From: Bacillota bacterium
GTDB taxonomy: Bacteria; Bacillota; Clostridia; Lachnospirales; Lachnospiraceae
NCBI GenBank assembly: GCA_023415595.1
Contig: JAEZJW010000152.1
Span: forward strand, 1 to 32,115
Direction of reading: 5' to 3'
Length of the DNA stretch: 32,115 nucleotides
Shown here: piece after piece, positions 1 through 7,097 of the stretch
Numbering within the stretch: the stretch's first letter is position 1
How the letters are laid out: every line of letters starts with the position of its first letter
Position numbers and translations under genes: made by a program
Notes under the pieces: model-generated
What the model was told of the DNA's origin: nothing
Seen by the model: only the letters and a program-made list of their open reading frames with translations
Database searches by the model: none

Positions 1-800
1 TCTATGGGGATTGGACAAGACCGTCGGCATCCTCCTGGAAGGATGTATTACTTGAAAACTCCGTTACGCCGGTACAGCAATATGGCTACACTGTGGGTAA
101 GAATGCGACGGATTCTGCGATGATCATCGATGCCATGGATATTCTGTATTCCGGGAATGTGGAAGGCTTTTGCATTGTTTCCAGTGACAGCGATTTTACG
201 AAGCTTTCCTCCAGGTTAAGGGAATCAGGAATGCTGGTGGTCGGAATGGGAGAGAAGAAGACTCCCAAGCCTTTTATTGCCTCCTGTAACCAATTTAAGT
301 ATCTGGATGTATTAGCCGAGACTGAAACAAACAGCATGGTTCTTGAAAATAGTCACAAGAGGAATGAGAATCAAAAGGATAAGAAACAAGGTACAGGGAG
401 AGATCCGGAGAACGATACGGATACCTCCGGTAAGCAGACAAAGAATTCTATCGTATCTGACAATGGGGATGTTATGAAGAATATGACCGATATAGAGGTC
501 ATCAAATCGGCAATCTTAAAAATGATGAATGAGGTGGATGAGGAAGACCAGAGCATGAATATGGGCGAGTTGGGAAGCCGCCTGGTGAAGCGCTATCCTG
601 ACTTTGACGTAAGAAATTATGGGGATACTAAGCTATCTAAGTTTCTCAAGAAATTTGATTTTCTTGAGATTAATTCAATGGGGAAGGGTGGCAGCTCTAT
701 GTGGGTATCCCTAAGAAGCGAACCCATCCAGCAGCCTGAAGAGAAAAAGGCCGTAACACAACCGAAAAAAAAGCGTAACTACAAAAAGAAGAACAACTGA
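1..800 (+). CDS. NYN-domain nuclease with C-terminal LOTUS/OST-HTH domain (5' truncated)
   Basis: The reading frame is open from base 3, so the gene begins upstream of the window; a GTG at 93 is internal, because the conserved NYN sequence runs through it. About 265 residues are visible. The first 100 or so match the end of a NYN (LabA/DUF88, PIN-like) nuclease fold: YGDWTRPSASSW, then KNATDSAMIIDAMDIL and VSSDSDF, whose aspartates are the usual metal-binding acidic residues. A charged, low-complexity linker follows. Then comes a winged-helix OST-HTH/LOTUS domain (about bases 495-700, with GELGSRLVKRYPDFD and KLSKFLKKFDFLEI). The C-terminal tail is lysine-rich. NYN-LOTUS proteins are thought to cut or bind structured RNA; the RNA target is unknown. 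The next gene starts 4 bases after the stop, so the two are probably co-translated. Confidence 0.88.
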   Translation, partial: YGDWTRPSASSWKDVLLENSVTPVQQYGYTVGKNATDSAMIIDAMDILYSGNVEGFCIVSSDSDFTKLSSRLRESGMLVVGMGEKKTPKPFIASCNQFKYLDVLAETETNSMVLENSHKRNENQKDKKQGTGRDPENDTDTSGKQTKNSIVSDNGDVMKNMTDIEVIKSAILKMMNEVDEEDQSMNMGELGSRLVKRYPDFDVRNYGDTKLSKFLKKFDFLEINSMGKGGSSMWVSLRSEPIQQPEEKKAVTQPKKKRNYKKKNN

Positions 801-804
801 CAGG

Positions 805-1560
805 ATGAATCAGCTCATGGGACCTAGGACAAAAAACAAGAAAAGTACAGGCACCCTTGAGATAAACGGACTGACTTTTGAGCTGGAGCGTAAGAGGATT
901 AAGAACCTTTATCTGAAGGTGCTGCCTCCGGAGGGCAGGCTTCATGTCAGTGTACCGGCCCGGATGCCCAAAGGAGCCGTCATAGACTTTCTGCTGTCAA
1001 AGCAGGATTGGATCAGAAAGCAGCAGGAGAAGTTACGATACAGGCTGGAGGCAGCTCCTGTTCAGAACCCGGAATATCTAAACGGTGAAGAGGTGTTCCT
1101 TTGGGGAAGCAGCTTTCCTCTGGAGGTTCGGTATCATCAGAGGAAGAACGAAGCTTACTATACCGGCACAGGCATCCTCCTTCATGTGAAGAAGGGGGAG
1201 GGAGAGAGTTTACCAAAGGAACGTTATGGTATCCTAAAGCAGCTGTTCCGAAAGGAGCTGGAAGCTACGCTTCCCGACCTATTCTCTAAATGGGAAGAGA
1301 TGATCGGAGTGAAGGCGAAGGAGTGGAATTTACGAGACATGACTTCCAGGTGGGGATCCTGTAATGTCAGACAGAAAAGGATATGCTTAAATCTTAAGCT
1401 GGCCGGAAAGGAACCGGAATGTCTGGAATATGTGGTTGTTCATGAACTTGTACATCTTCTTGAGAGCAGTCATAATCATATCTTTAAGTCCTATATGGAC
1501 CAATTTCTTCCGGAGTGGCGGAACTTAAAGGCAAAGCTTAACGGCCGAAGCAATTTGTAA
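805..1560 (+). CDS. YgjP-type metal-dependent hydrolase (M48/SprT-like zincin)
   Basis: This 251-residue protein has the YgjP/DUF45 layout: an N-terminal beta-rich part (about 18-130) and a C-terminal zincin helix. The zinc site reads HELVH at 213-217 with a further histidine in SSHNH (about 223), and the family motif RWGSC is at 182-186. Length and motif order fit the YgjP family of predicted cytoplasmic metallopeptidases, whose substrate is not established. The start at 805 lies 4 bases behind the NYN-LOTUS stop and has only a weak ribosome site, which suggests translational coupling. An alternative ATG sits at 817. A nuclease next to a peptidase hints at a shared RNA or protein quality-control task, but that is inference. 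Confidence 0.88.
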   Translation: MNQLMGPRTKNKKSTGTLEINGLTFELERKRIKNLYLKVLPPEGRLHVSVPARMPKGAVIDFLLSKQDWIRKQQEKLRYRLEAAPVQNPEYLNGEEVFLWGSSFPLEVRYHQRKNEAYYTGTGILLHVKKGEGESLPKERYGILKQLFRKELEATLPDLFSKWEEMIGVKAKEWNLRDMTSRWGSCNVRQKRICLNLKLAGKEPECLEYVVVHELVHLLESSHNHIFKSYMDQFLPEWRNLKAKLNGRSNL

Positions 1561-1609
1561 TATTTTTGGGGAGATATTCAATTCAATCATCAGAATTGGG
1601 GGAGATAGA

Positions 1610-2440
1610 ATGGATTTTAAAGTACAAAGGATTAATACCTTCCTTGAGCTGCAGGAGGAATTATTTAAGGAAACCTTTAATGACAGCCTCAGGAGGCATA
1701 GGTGCAGCAAGGTGTTCCGAGGGCTGCCCAATCATAACTTCGAGCTTAAGAACAGTTTGACCCGAATCGTAAATGACAGGCTTGATTTGGAGGAAGGGCT
1801 GATCCGTAACTTTAAGAAATATGCCAGTGCGGATATCCTGCCCGGGTATGGCTTCTGGGATATTCTGGCCTTAGCACAGCACCATGGTTTACCGACGAGA
1901 CTGCTGGACTGGACCTTCTCGCCCTTTGTTGCGCTGCATTTTGCTACGGATGATATGACAAAGTATGATTCCGATGCAATCATCTGGAGTATCGATTTCA
2001 TGAAGCTTGCCGAGTATCTTCCGGGGACACTCTATCAGGTCCTAAAGAAACATAATTCCACGGTCTTTACGACGGAGATGCTAAATCAGGTCATACCGGA
2101 TCTGAAAGCACTGGCAGAGCTGGAGAAGGAAACGAAACAGAACGGTAACGGAGAGGGAAGCTTCTTCCTGTTCGTTGAACCACCATCGGTGGATGACAGG
2201 ATCATAAACCAGTACGCCCTGTTTACAGTGGCCTCCAGACCGGATATTATATTAAATCAGTGGCTTGTAAATCACCCAGAGCTGTATAAGGCAATCATCA
2301 TTCCTGCGGGGTTGAAGCTGGAGATCAGAGACCACCTCGATACCATCAATATGACGGAACGGGTGATTTACCCCGGCTTGGACGGCCTGTGTAAGTGGCT
2401 CGCGAGGCATTATACACCCACGGACCGGATCTATAGATAA
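1610..2440 (+). CDS. FRG domain-containing protein
   Basis: This 276-residue soluble protein carries the FRG domain. The naming motif FRG is at 36-38, followed by the basic SLTRI segment, and the signature AQHHGLPTRLLDWT is at 89-102 with SPFVALHFAT after it. The ribosome site is GGGGGAGA at about 1598. The remainder (130-276) shows no second domain I recognise. FRG proteins are widespread in bacteria and phages. The domain has been proposed to be related to ADP-ribosyltransferases and often occurs near defence genes, but no reaction can be assigned from sequence. The gene follows the YgjP gene by 49 bases on the same strand and is closed by the hairpin at 2464-2536. Confidence 0.85.
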   Translation: MDFKVQRINTFLELQEELFKETFNDSLRRHRCSKVFRGLPNHNFELKNSLTRIVNDRLDLEEGLIRNFKKYASADILPGYGFWDILALAQHHGLPTRLLDWTFSPFVALHFATDDMTKYDSDAIIWSIDFMKLAEYLPGTLYQVLKKHNSTVFTTEMLNQVIPDLKALAELEKETKQNGNGEGSFFLFVEPPSVDDRIINQYALFTVASRPDIILNQWLVNHPELYKAIIIPAGLKLEIRDHLDTINMTERVIYPGLDGLCKWLARHYTPTDRIYR

Positions 2441-2463
2441 GCTTTTATAGTATTATGTTAATA

Positions 2464-2536
2464 GGAGTCAGACATCCAAAATAAACCATGAACATTGATA
2501 TAAGGTGTTCGTTTATGGTTTATGGGGTCTGACTCC
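2464..2536. repeat. Long imperfect palindrome, REP-like or terminator hairpin
   Basis: Outer arms GGAGTCAGAC (2464-2473) and GTCTGACTCC (2527-2536) are perfect complements. Inner arms ATAAACCATGAAC (2481-2493) and GTTTATGGTTTAT (2511-2523) pair at 12 of 13 positions. A T-rich tract follows at 2537-2549, so it may end transcription of the FRG gene. The TCAGAC/GTCTGA core recurs in the hairpin at 12443-12505. Confidence 0.75.
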
Positions 2537-2600
2537 TGCTTTATTTTATGTGTCAATGTTTGTTATTTACAGGAAAATTTAATAAATTATGGTAAATATA

Positions 2601-2629
2601 TTGTAATAAAAGGGATTCTTTGATATAAT
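2601..2629 (+). promoter_or_regulatory. Sigma-A-type promoter of the LytTR gene
   Basis: TTGTAA (2601-2606), a 17-base spacer and a perfect TATAAT (2624-2629) lie upstream of the LytTR gene in a very AT-rich stretch. Transcription would start near 2636 and leave a leader of about 70 bases. Confidence 0.72.
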
Positions 2630-2636
2630 TATCTAT

Positions 2637-2658
2637 ATTTGTTATATATTTAACAAAT
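2637..2658. promoter_or_regulatory. Operator-like inverted repeat at the LytTR gene start site
   Basis: ATTTGTTA (2637-2644) and TAACAAAT (2651-2658) are perfect 8-base complements around a 6-base centre. They sit directly downstream of the -10 box, over the expected transcription start. A dimeric regulator binding here would block initiation; autoregulation by the LytTR protein is possible but unproven. Confidence 0.5.
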
Positions 2659-2706
2659 TTTATTAAGACCGGTATAGGCTGGTAGAAAATACATAAGAGG
2701 GCTGCC

Positions 2707-3435
2707 ATGATCAGGATCATGTTCTATGAAGGAAACCATCTGAAAGAAGAAAGAATAGCGCAGGAATTCAGCAGAATTTTCAATGAACTGAGATTAAGCT
2801 ATGAACTGCATATCATACTTCATCCTGAACAACTGCTTCCCATTGTTCAGAAGGATCCCTTCCGGTATGATATCCTCTGCCTTAGCCTGGAATGCTGTTC
2901 ATTGACTGAAAAAGTTCTATCCTGCCTGAGGGAATATAACCAGCTTTCGGATGTGATTTTATTGGATGGTACAATGGAATCCTTCCGCAGAGTGGTTAAG
3001 TATAAACCTTCAGAATGGATCAGCAGTGAGGAACTCCTTGCCGGAAGACTGCTATCTGCCATCAGCTATCGGTGTATCCTTCTTCAGAAGAGCAGGAACC
3101 AGAGCTTCTTCATCCGGACCAAGACACGTATTATCAGAATTCCATACACGAATATCAACTTTTTTGAAAGTGTTCAGAGGCAGGTAATCCTGCACGGAAC
3201 AGAGGAAGGTAATAATTTTGCTTTTTTAGCCAAGCTGGATGATGTCGACAGTAAGCTTCCGAAGAACATATTTTGCCGGTGTCATAAGAGTCTTATCATT
3301 AATCTGAACAATGTAAAGGCCTTGGATAAATCCATGAAGCAATTTGTTCTGAATAATGGAGAGGAAGTGGACATCAGTAAGGCGCATTATAGAGATGTAA
3401 TAGAGACATATGAAAGGTACATAATGAACATTTAG
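2707..3435 (+). CDS. LytTR-family transcriptional regulator with degenerate receiver domain
   Basis: This is a 242-residue DNA-binding regulator. Residues 1-120 follow the fold of a response-regulator receiver, but the strand that should end in the phospho-accepting aspartate reads YDILCLSL, with serine at position 60. Normal phosphorylation is therefore unlikely. Residues 135-236 are a LytTR domain: FFIRTKTRIIRIPYTNINFFES, then FCRCHKSLIINLNNV and the final AHYRDVIETYERY helix. The start follows AGAGGG at 2696. No histidine kinase gene is nearby. The gene has its own promoter, a palindrome at the start site and a terminator, so it is a single-gene unit. It stands directly before the dynamin gene run and could regulate it, which is inference only. 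Confidence 0.88.
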   Translation: MIRIMFYEGNHLKEERIAQEFSRIFNELRLSYELHIILHPEQLLPIVQKDPFRYDILCLSLECCSLTEKVLSCLREYNQLSDVILLDGTMESFRRVVKYKPSEWISSEELLAGRLLSAISYRCILLQKSRNQSFFIRTKTRIIRIPYTNINFFESVQRQVILHGTEEGNNFAFLAKLDDVDSKLPKNIFCRCHKSLIINLNNVKALDKSMKQFVLNNGEEVDISKAHYRDVIETYERYIMNI

Positions 3436-3447
3436 ATTAACAAGGGG

Positions 3448-3484
3448 GTTATCAGCCAAAGGATTTGGCAGATAACTCTTTTTT
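3448..3484 (+). terminator. Rho-independent terminator after the LytTR gene
   Basis: Arms at 3448-3460 (GTTATCAGCCAAA) and 3464-3476 (TTTGGCAGATAAC) pair at 12 of 13 positions around a 3-base loop, followed by TCTTTTTT. It separates the regulator from the next transcription unit. Confidence 0.9.
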
Positions 3485-3575
3485 GCTGCTGTAGATAGTA
3501 GTAAATGAAACCTGTACAAATATTACCCATTTTAGGACAAAAATGACATTTCAAGAGCTAATTCTGCTCATATCA

Positions 3576-3603
3576 TTGATTTCATCTAAGAAAATTCTAT
3601 AAT
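3576..3603 (+). promoter_or_regulatory. Promoter of the dynamin-like gene run
   Basis: TTGATT (3576-3581), a 16-base spacer and TATAAT (3598-3603) precede the strong ribosome site AAGGAGGA at about 3617. It is the only good promoter I see in front of the genes from 3632 to 12418. The leader would be short, about 20 bases. Confidence 0.65.
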
Positions 3604-3631
3604 TACAGTAAAAAGATAAGGAGGAACATAT

Positions 3632-4648
3632 ATGTATGATTTCAATCCCTTCAGTACACAGGGAATTGACACCGATGGTGACGGATTAATCGATGCAGCG
3701 GTAACCTCAGCCGCATACGATACAAATGGTGATTTCTATACGGATATGACTGTGGACGGAATAGATTACAATATGGACGGTATCATAGACTCTTTCCTGT
3801 ATTCCGGTGATCTGGACATGGATGGTATCTTTGAAACCTCAGGTATGGAGCTTGATACGAACGGCGACGGCTATATGGATTACTATTCGGAGACAAGAAT
3901 GGTGGATACGGATGGGGACCTGATGCCGGACACCCTGGTTTTCAGTGAAGATTTAAATCATGATAATATTTTTGAAACGGTTGAGGTCTATGACGGTGAT
4001 GAGATAGATATCTTCTTTAATCAGGAGGCATTTAATGGCTTTGACGGAAATGATATGAATAATCAGGGGAATTTCGGAGCCTCCGAAAGCAGCTTTATGC
4101 CCAACAGCCCGGAAATTGATTATGACACCCTGGTCGGGTCTCCGGGGGAGGATATGCAGTACTGGGAGTACCAGGGCTACAGCGGCCCCTGTGCCATTTA
4201 TGCTCAGATGTTTGCGTATGAGGGTCTGACCGGGAAAGAATGTGATATTGATGAACTGATTGATGTCGCTACTGAGAACGGCTGGTATGACGGCTCCGGA
4301 ACCTCGATGGAGGATATGGATAAAATCCTTGACTATCTGGGAATGGATACGGAGCTTACCTATGACAATGAGATGGATGACATCATACATACCCTGGAGA
4401 ATGGCGGGAAAGTGGTGGTTGCGGTTGATGGTGATGAGATATGGTACGGTGATAATGATGACATGTACACACCTAACAGCCCTAATCATGCAATCGAAGT
4501 AATCGGGGTGGATTATTCCTCCGGAGAACCGATGGTAATCCTGAATGATTCCGGAACTCCGGACGGACAGGGCTTAATGGTACCGATGGATCAGTTCGTG
4601 GATGCCTGGGATGACAGCGGCTGTCTTATGGTCGAAGCATACGTATAG
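3632..4648 (+). CDS. C39-like cysteine peptidase with seven EF-hand-like calcium loops
   Basis: This 338-residue, very acidic protein has two parts. Residues 13-115 hold seven DxDxDG-type calcium loops starting at 13, 30, 45, 60, 75, 92 and 107 (for example DTDGDGLID, DTNGDGYMD, DLNHDNIFE), spaced 15-17 residues apart as in EF-hand or thrombospondin type 3 repeats. Residues 175-338 look like a papain-fold C39_2 domain: cysteine in GPCAIYAQ (187), histidine in PNHAIEVIGVD (286) and aspartate in ILNDSG (306) form a plausible catalytic triad. There is no signal peptide or membrane segment, so the protein is either cytosolic or exported by another route. It is the first gene of the dynamin run. 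The peptidase call rests on motifs and the substrate is unknown. Confidence 0.8.
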   Translation: MYDFNPFSTQGIDTDGDGLIDAAVTSAAYDTNGDFYTDMTVDGIDYNMDGIIDSFLYSGDLDMDGIFETSGMELDTNGDGYMDYYSETRMVDTDGDLMPDTLVFSEDLNHDNIFETVEVYDGDEIDIFFNQEAFNGFDGNDMNNQGNFGASESSFMPNSPEIDYDTLVGSPGEDMQYWEYQGYSGPCAIYAQMFAYEGLTGKECDIDELIDVATENGWYDGSGTSMEDMDKILDYLGMDTELTYDNEMDDIIHTLENGGKVVVAVDGDEIWYGDNDDMYTPNSPNHAIEVIGVDYSSGEPMVILNDSGTPDGQGLMVPMDQFVDAWDDSGCLMVEAYV

Positions 4649-4664
4649 AAAGGTGGAGGGATAA

Positions 4665-5189
4665 ATGGAACAGATGGATATGACAATGCAGGAATTTTTA
4701 AAGGAATTAAATAAAAGCGATATCGTCAGAAAGCAGGTACCGCTTGGTTTGGGTATGGGGCTGCCGATGCTGGAAATCATAGGAGAGGAGCTATGTGTAA
4801 CAGTACCATACTATAAAGTAATCCCTGCAAAGGATGACAAGACCCTGATCTTTCCGCCGGAATGCGTAATTACAGTGAAGTGGCCGAGCGGACTTTTAGT
4901 AGGCTATAAGAACTTAAGGTATGATAAAGAATACAGCAAGGTGAAATTCGATAAGCCGGTTGGAACCTTCCGACATGAAGCAATTAAGAACTGGAATAAG
5001 GGAGAGTACCAGAGCAGGAAGGCAGAGCTACTTAAAATGTACGATGCCTTCATAGCAAATCTGTATTCGGAGGAGCCCTATGAGGAGAAAGGCTTCAGTG
5101 AATTACTGAATACTATCATTGAGCCTTCCCTAAGACCGTTTTACATGAGAATGGGAAAAGGATTTTATCATAAGTTCTTATCACAATAG
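4665..5189 (+). CDS. Conserved-looking protein of unknown function in the dynamin operon
   Basis: I do not recognise this 174-residue protein. It appears soluble, with no membrane segment or signal peptide. The middle (50-105) is beta-rich (ELCVTVPYYKVIPAKDD, then CVITVKWPSGLLVGYKNL), and the C-terminal half is helical and charged, ending in RPFYMRMGKGFYHKFLSQ. It has a good ribosome site (AGGTGGAGGG before the ATG), starts 16 bases after the peptidase gene and ends 11 bases before the first GTPase, so it belongs to the same transcript. It may be a partner of the peptidase or of the first GTPase; nothing in the sequence decides this. Confidence 0.75.
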   Translation: MEQMDMTMQEFLKELNKSDIVRKQVPLGLGMGLPMLEIIGEELCVTVPYYKVIPAKDDKTLIFPPECVITVKWPSGLLVGYKNLRYDKEYSKVKFDKPVGTFRHEAIKNWNKGEYQSRKAELLKMYDAFIANLYSEEPYEEKGFSELLNTIIEPSLRPFYMRMGKGFYHKFLSQ

Positions 5190-5200
5190 GAGGAGCCGGA

Positions 5201-7090
5201 ATGAAGATTAAGAAGAATGATTTCTTTGAAACTGCCATACCAGAATCGAAACAGAGAATAGAACACAGGACGGAAAAGGCTCCGGATCCGATGCAAAGGA
5301 AAGCATTTAAACCGGTTCCTTCACCGGAGATTAAAAAAGAAAAAATCAGATTTATAGATCATGAATTGAAAGAGGCAATCGAAGCCACCGCCGAATTATG
5401 CAGGGAATTAAAGCAGCCCCGGCTGGAATATGAGGTGGAACAGGTGAAAAAGTATGTCCAGTCAGTAAGGTTTACCGTTACTGTGGTAGGTGAATTCAGC
5501 AGGGGAAAAAGTACGTTGCTGAACAAGCTTCTCGGTGAGGAAGTGATGCCTGTCGGTAATCTTCCGACCACAGCCATGCTTACCAAAATTACTTATAATG
5601 ACACTCCTATGGTGGTACATATTAATGAGAAGGGCCATAAGACCAGCCTTCCTCTGGAACCTGACTGCTGGGACGGACTGACTGCAGATCTGAATGGAAA
5701 TGATGCCCGAGGGGTCATCTATACAGGTATCCCGAATACCTGGCTGCTGGAGAATGACCTTGAATTCATCGACACACCGGGAGCCGGTGATCTTCAGGAT
5801 AAGAGAATGGAGTATGTGGACCAGGCAATCATGACCAGTGACTGCGCCATCATTACGATCAGTGCCGCGAATGCATTAAGCCTTACAGAGAAGATGTTCC
5901 TAGAGGAACGAATCCTTACGAGAAAGCTTCCCAGAATACTGCTGGCTGTTACGAAGCTGGACCTGATACCGAAGGATCAGCAGGAGGATGTTCTGGCATA
6001 TATCAAGAACAGACTTAGGGAATGGAATATGGAAGTGCCGGTCTTTATCACTGTGGAGGATACATCCGTCAGGACGGAAGGAATCGGTCTGGGAGTAAGT
6101 GCAATCAAGGAACAGATCACCTACTGGATGAAGGATGATGGGCATCTTAGGAAGAAGAACGAGGCAGCCTACGCCGCTTTGGATGAGATTACTACTGCAC
6201 TGAGGCAGAATCTGGAGACGAAGCTGTCCTTGCTTACCATTGAGGAGGATAAGCGTAAGGCTGCCGCAACAAAGCAGAAGGAGATGATCTTAAGCTCGGA
6301 GCTTCGCTGGGAGGATCTGCAGACACAGATGCTGATGCGCTGCAACAATAATTTTGACTGGATGAACAATACAATTCAGGAAAAACAGGAAGCGATCATA
6401 GAGCGAATTAATTATGAGCTGGCCCATACGAATAATCCGAAGGATTGGTGGGAGAAGGATTATCCTTACCGCCTGAAGCTGGAGATGGTAGCACTCGGAT
6501 CGGCTCTGGAAAGCGGTTTACAGCAGCTGTATGCCAAGGATATCTCCTGGTTAAATAATATTCTTGAAAATGATTATAAAACAAGCATCCTCCAGCAGAG
6601 AGAGACCATGGCGGATAAGGAGCTGTTCAAGAGATGGAATGCATCTCCGGAAGCAGGACTGTCGGATATGAAGAAGGAGAGACTCATCAGCAGGATCGGA
6701 ACCGGTGTGGCGACCGTCGGAGGGTATCTGATCTTCGGGGCTTTTGGCCTGGCTCCTCTGGGATCTGTGGTAGGCTTAAGCGGAGGTCTTCTGTCAGAGG
6801 TCTTCATGAACAGAAATATTGAAGTACAGAAGAAGAGACTGTCAGAAACACTCAGAGTTCAGATTCCTAAGGTGATTGATCAGGCTGTGGAAGAGGTGGA
6901 GCAAAAGCTTAAAAAGGCTTATGAAGCCGTTATTGGGCAGGCAAAACTGAAGCAGGCAGCATGGATCGCCTCCCGGAATGAAGCAATTGATTCTGCAGTA
7001 GCCAATGGAGACTCAAACAATGAACAGTCTTTACGGGATACCTATGATAAAGTGATGGAATTAAAATCAAGAATAAAAGATACGGAGTGA
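5201..7090 (+). CDS. Dynamin-like GTPase, first of three
   Basis: This 629-residue large GTPase has a bacterial dynamin-like layout. Residues 1-50 are a basic, proline-containing and probably disordered tail not seen in the two following paralogues. The GTPase domain shows G1 GEFSRGKST (97-105), G2 threonine in LPTTAM (about 123), G3 DTPG (191-194) and G4 TKLD (251-254). A long helical stalk follows (about 320-495). A glycine-rich hydrophobic segment at 500-535 (GVATVGGYLIFGAFGLAP...) is the likely membrane-inserting paddle, with a final coiled helix after it. Such proteins bind and remodel membranes upon GTP hydrolysis, usually as oligomers. The gene has an AGGAGG site and starts 11 bases after its neighbour. 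Confidence 0.9.
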   Translation: MKIKKNDFFETAIPESKQRIEHRTEKAPDPMQRKAFKPVPSPEIKKEKIRFIDHELKEAIEATAELCRELKQPRLEYEVEQVKKYVQSVRFTVTVVGEFSRGKSTLLNKLLGEEVMPVGNLPTTAMLTKITYNDTPMVVHINEKGHKTSLPLEPDCWDGLTADLNGNDARGVIYTGIPNTWLLENDLEFIDTPGAGDLQDKRMEYVDQAIMTSDCAIITISAANALSLTEKMFLEERILTRKLPRILLAVTKLDLIPKDQQEDVLAYIKNRLREWNMEVPVFITVEDTSVRTEGIGLGVSAIKEQITYWMKDDGHLRKKNEAAYAALDEITTALRQNLETKLSLLTIEEDKRKAAATKQKEMILSSELRWEDLQTQMLMRCNNNFDWMNNTIQEKQEAIIERINYELAHTNNPKDWWEKDYPYRLKLEMVALGSALESGLQQLYAKDISWLNNILENDYKTSILQQRETMADKELFKRWNASPEAGLSDMKKERLISRIGTGVATVGGYLIFGAFGLAPLGSVVGLSGGLLSEVFMNRNIEVQKKRLSETLRVQIPKVIDQAVEEVEQKLKKAYEAVIGQAKLKQAAWIASRNEAIDSAVANGDSNNEQSLRDTYDKVMELKSRIKDTE

Positions 7091-7097
7091 AAAGACC

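Noticed and set aside
3953..4489. A 178-codon open frame on the minus strand opposite the calcium-loop peptidase
   Set aside because: It lies wholly inside a well-supported gene, has no ribosome site and no recognisable domain; the repeated GA-rich codons on the other strand explain the open frame.
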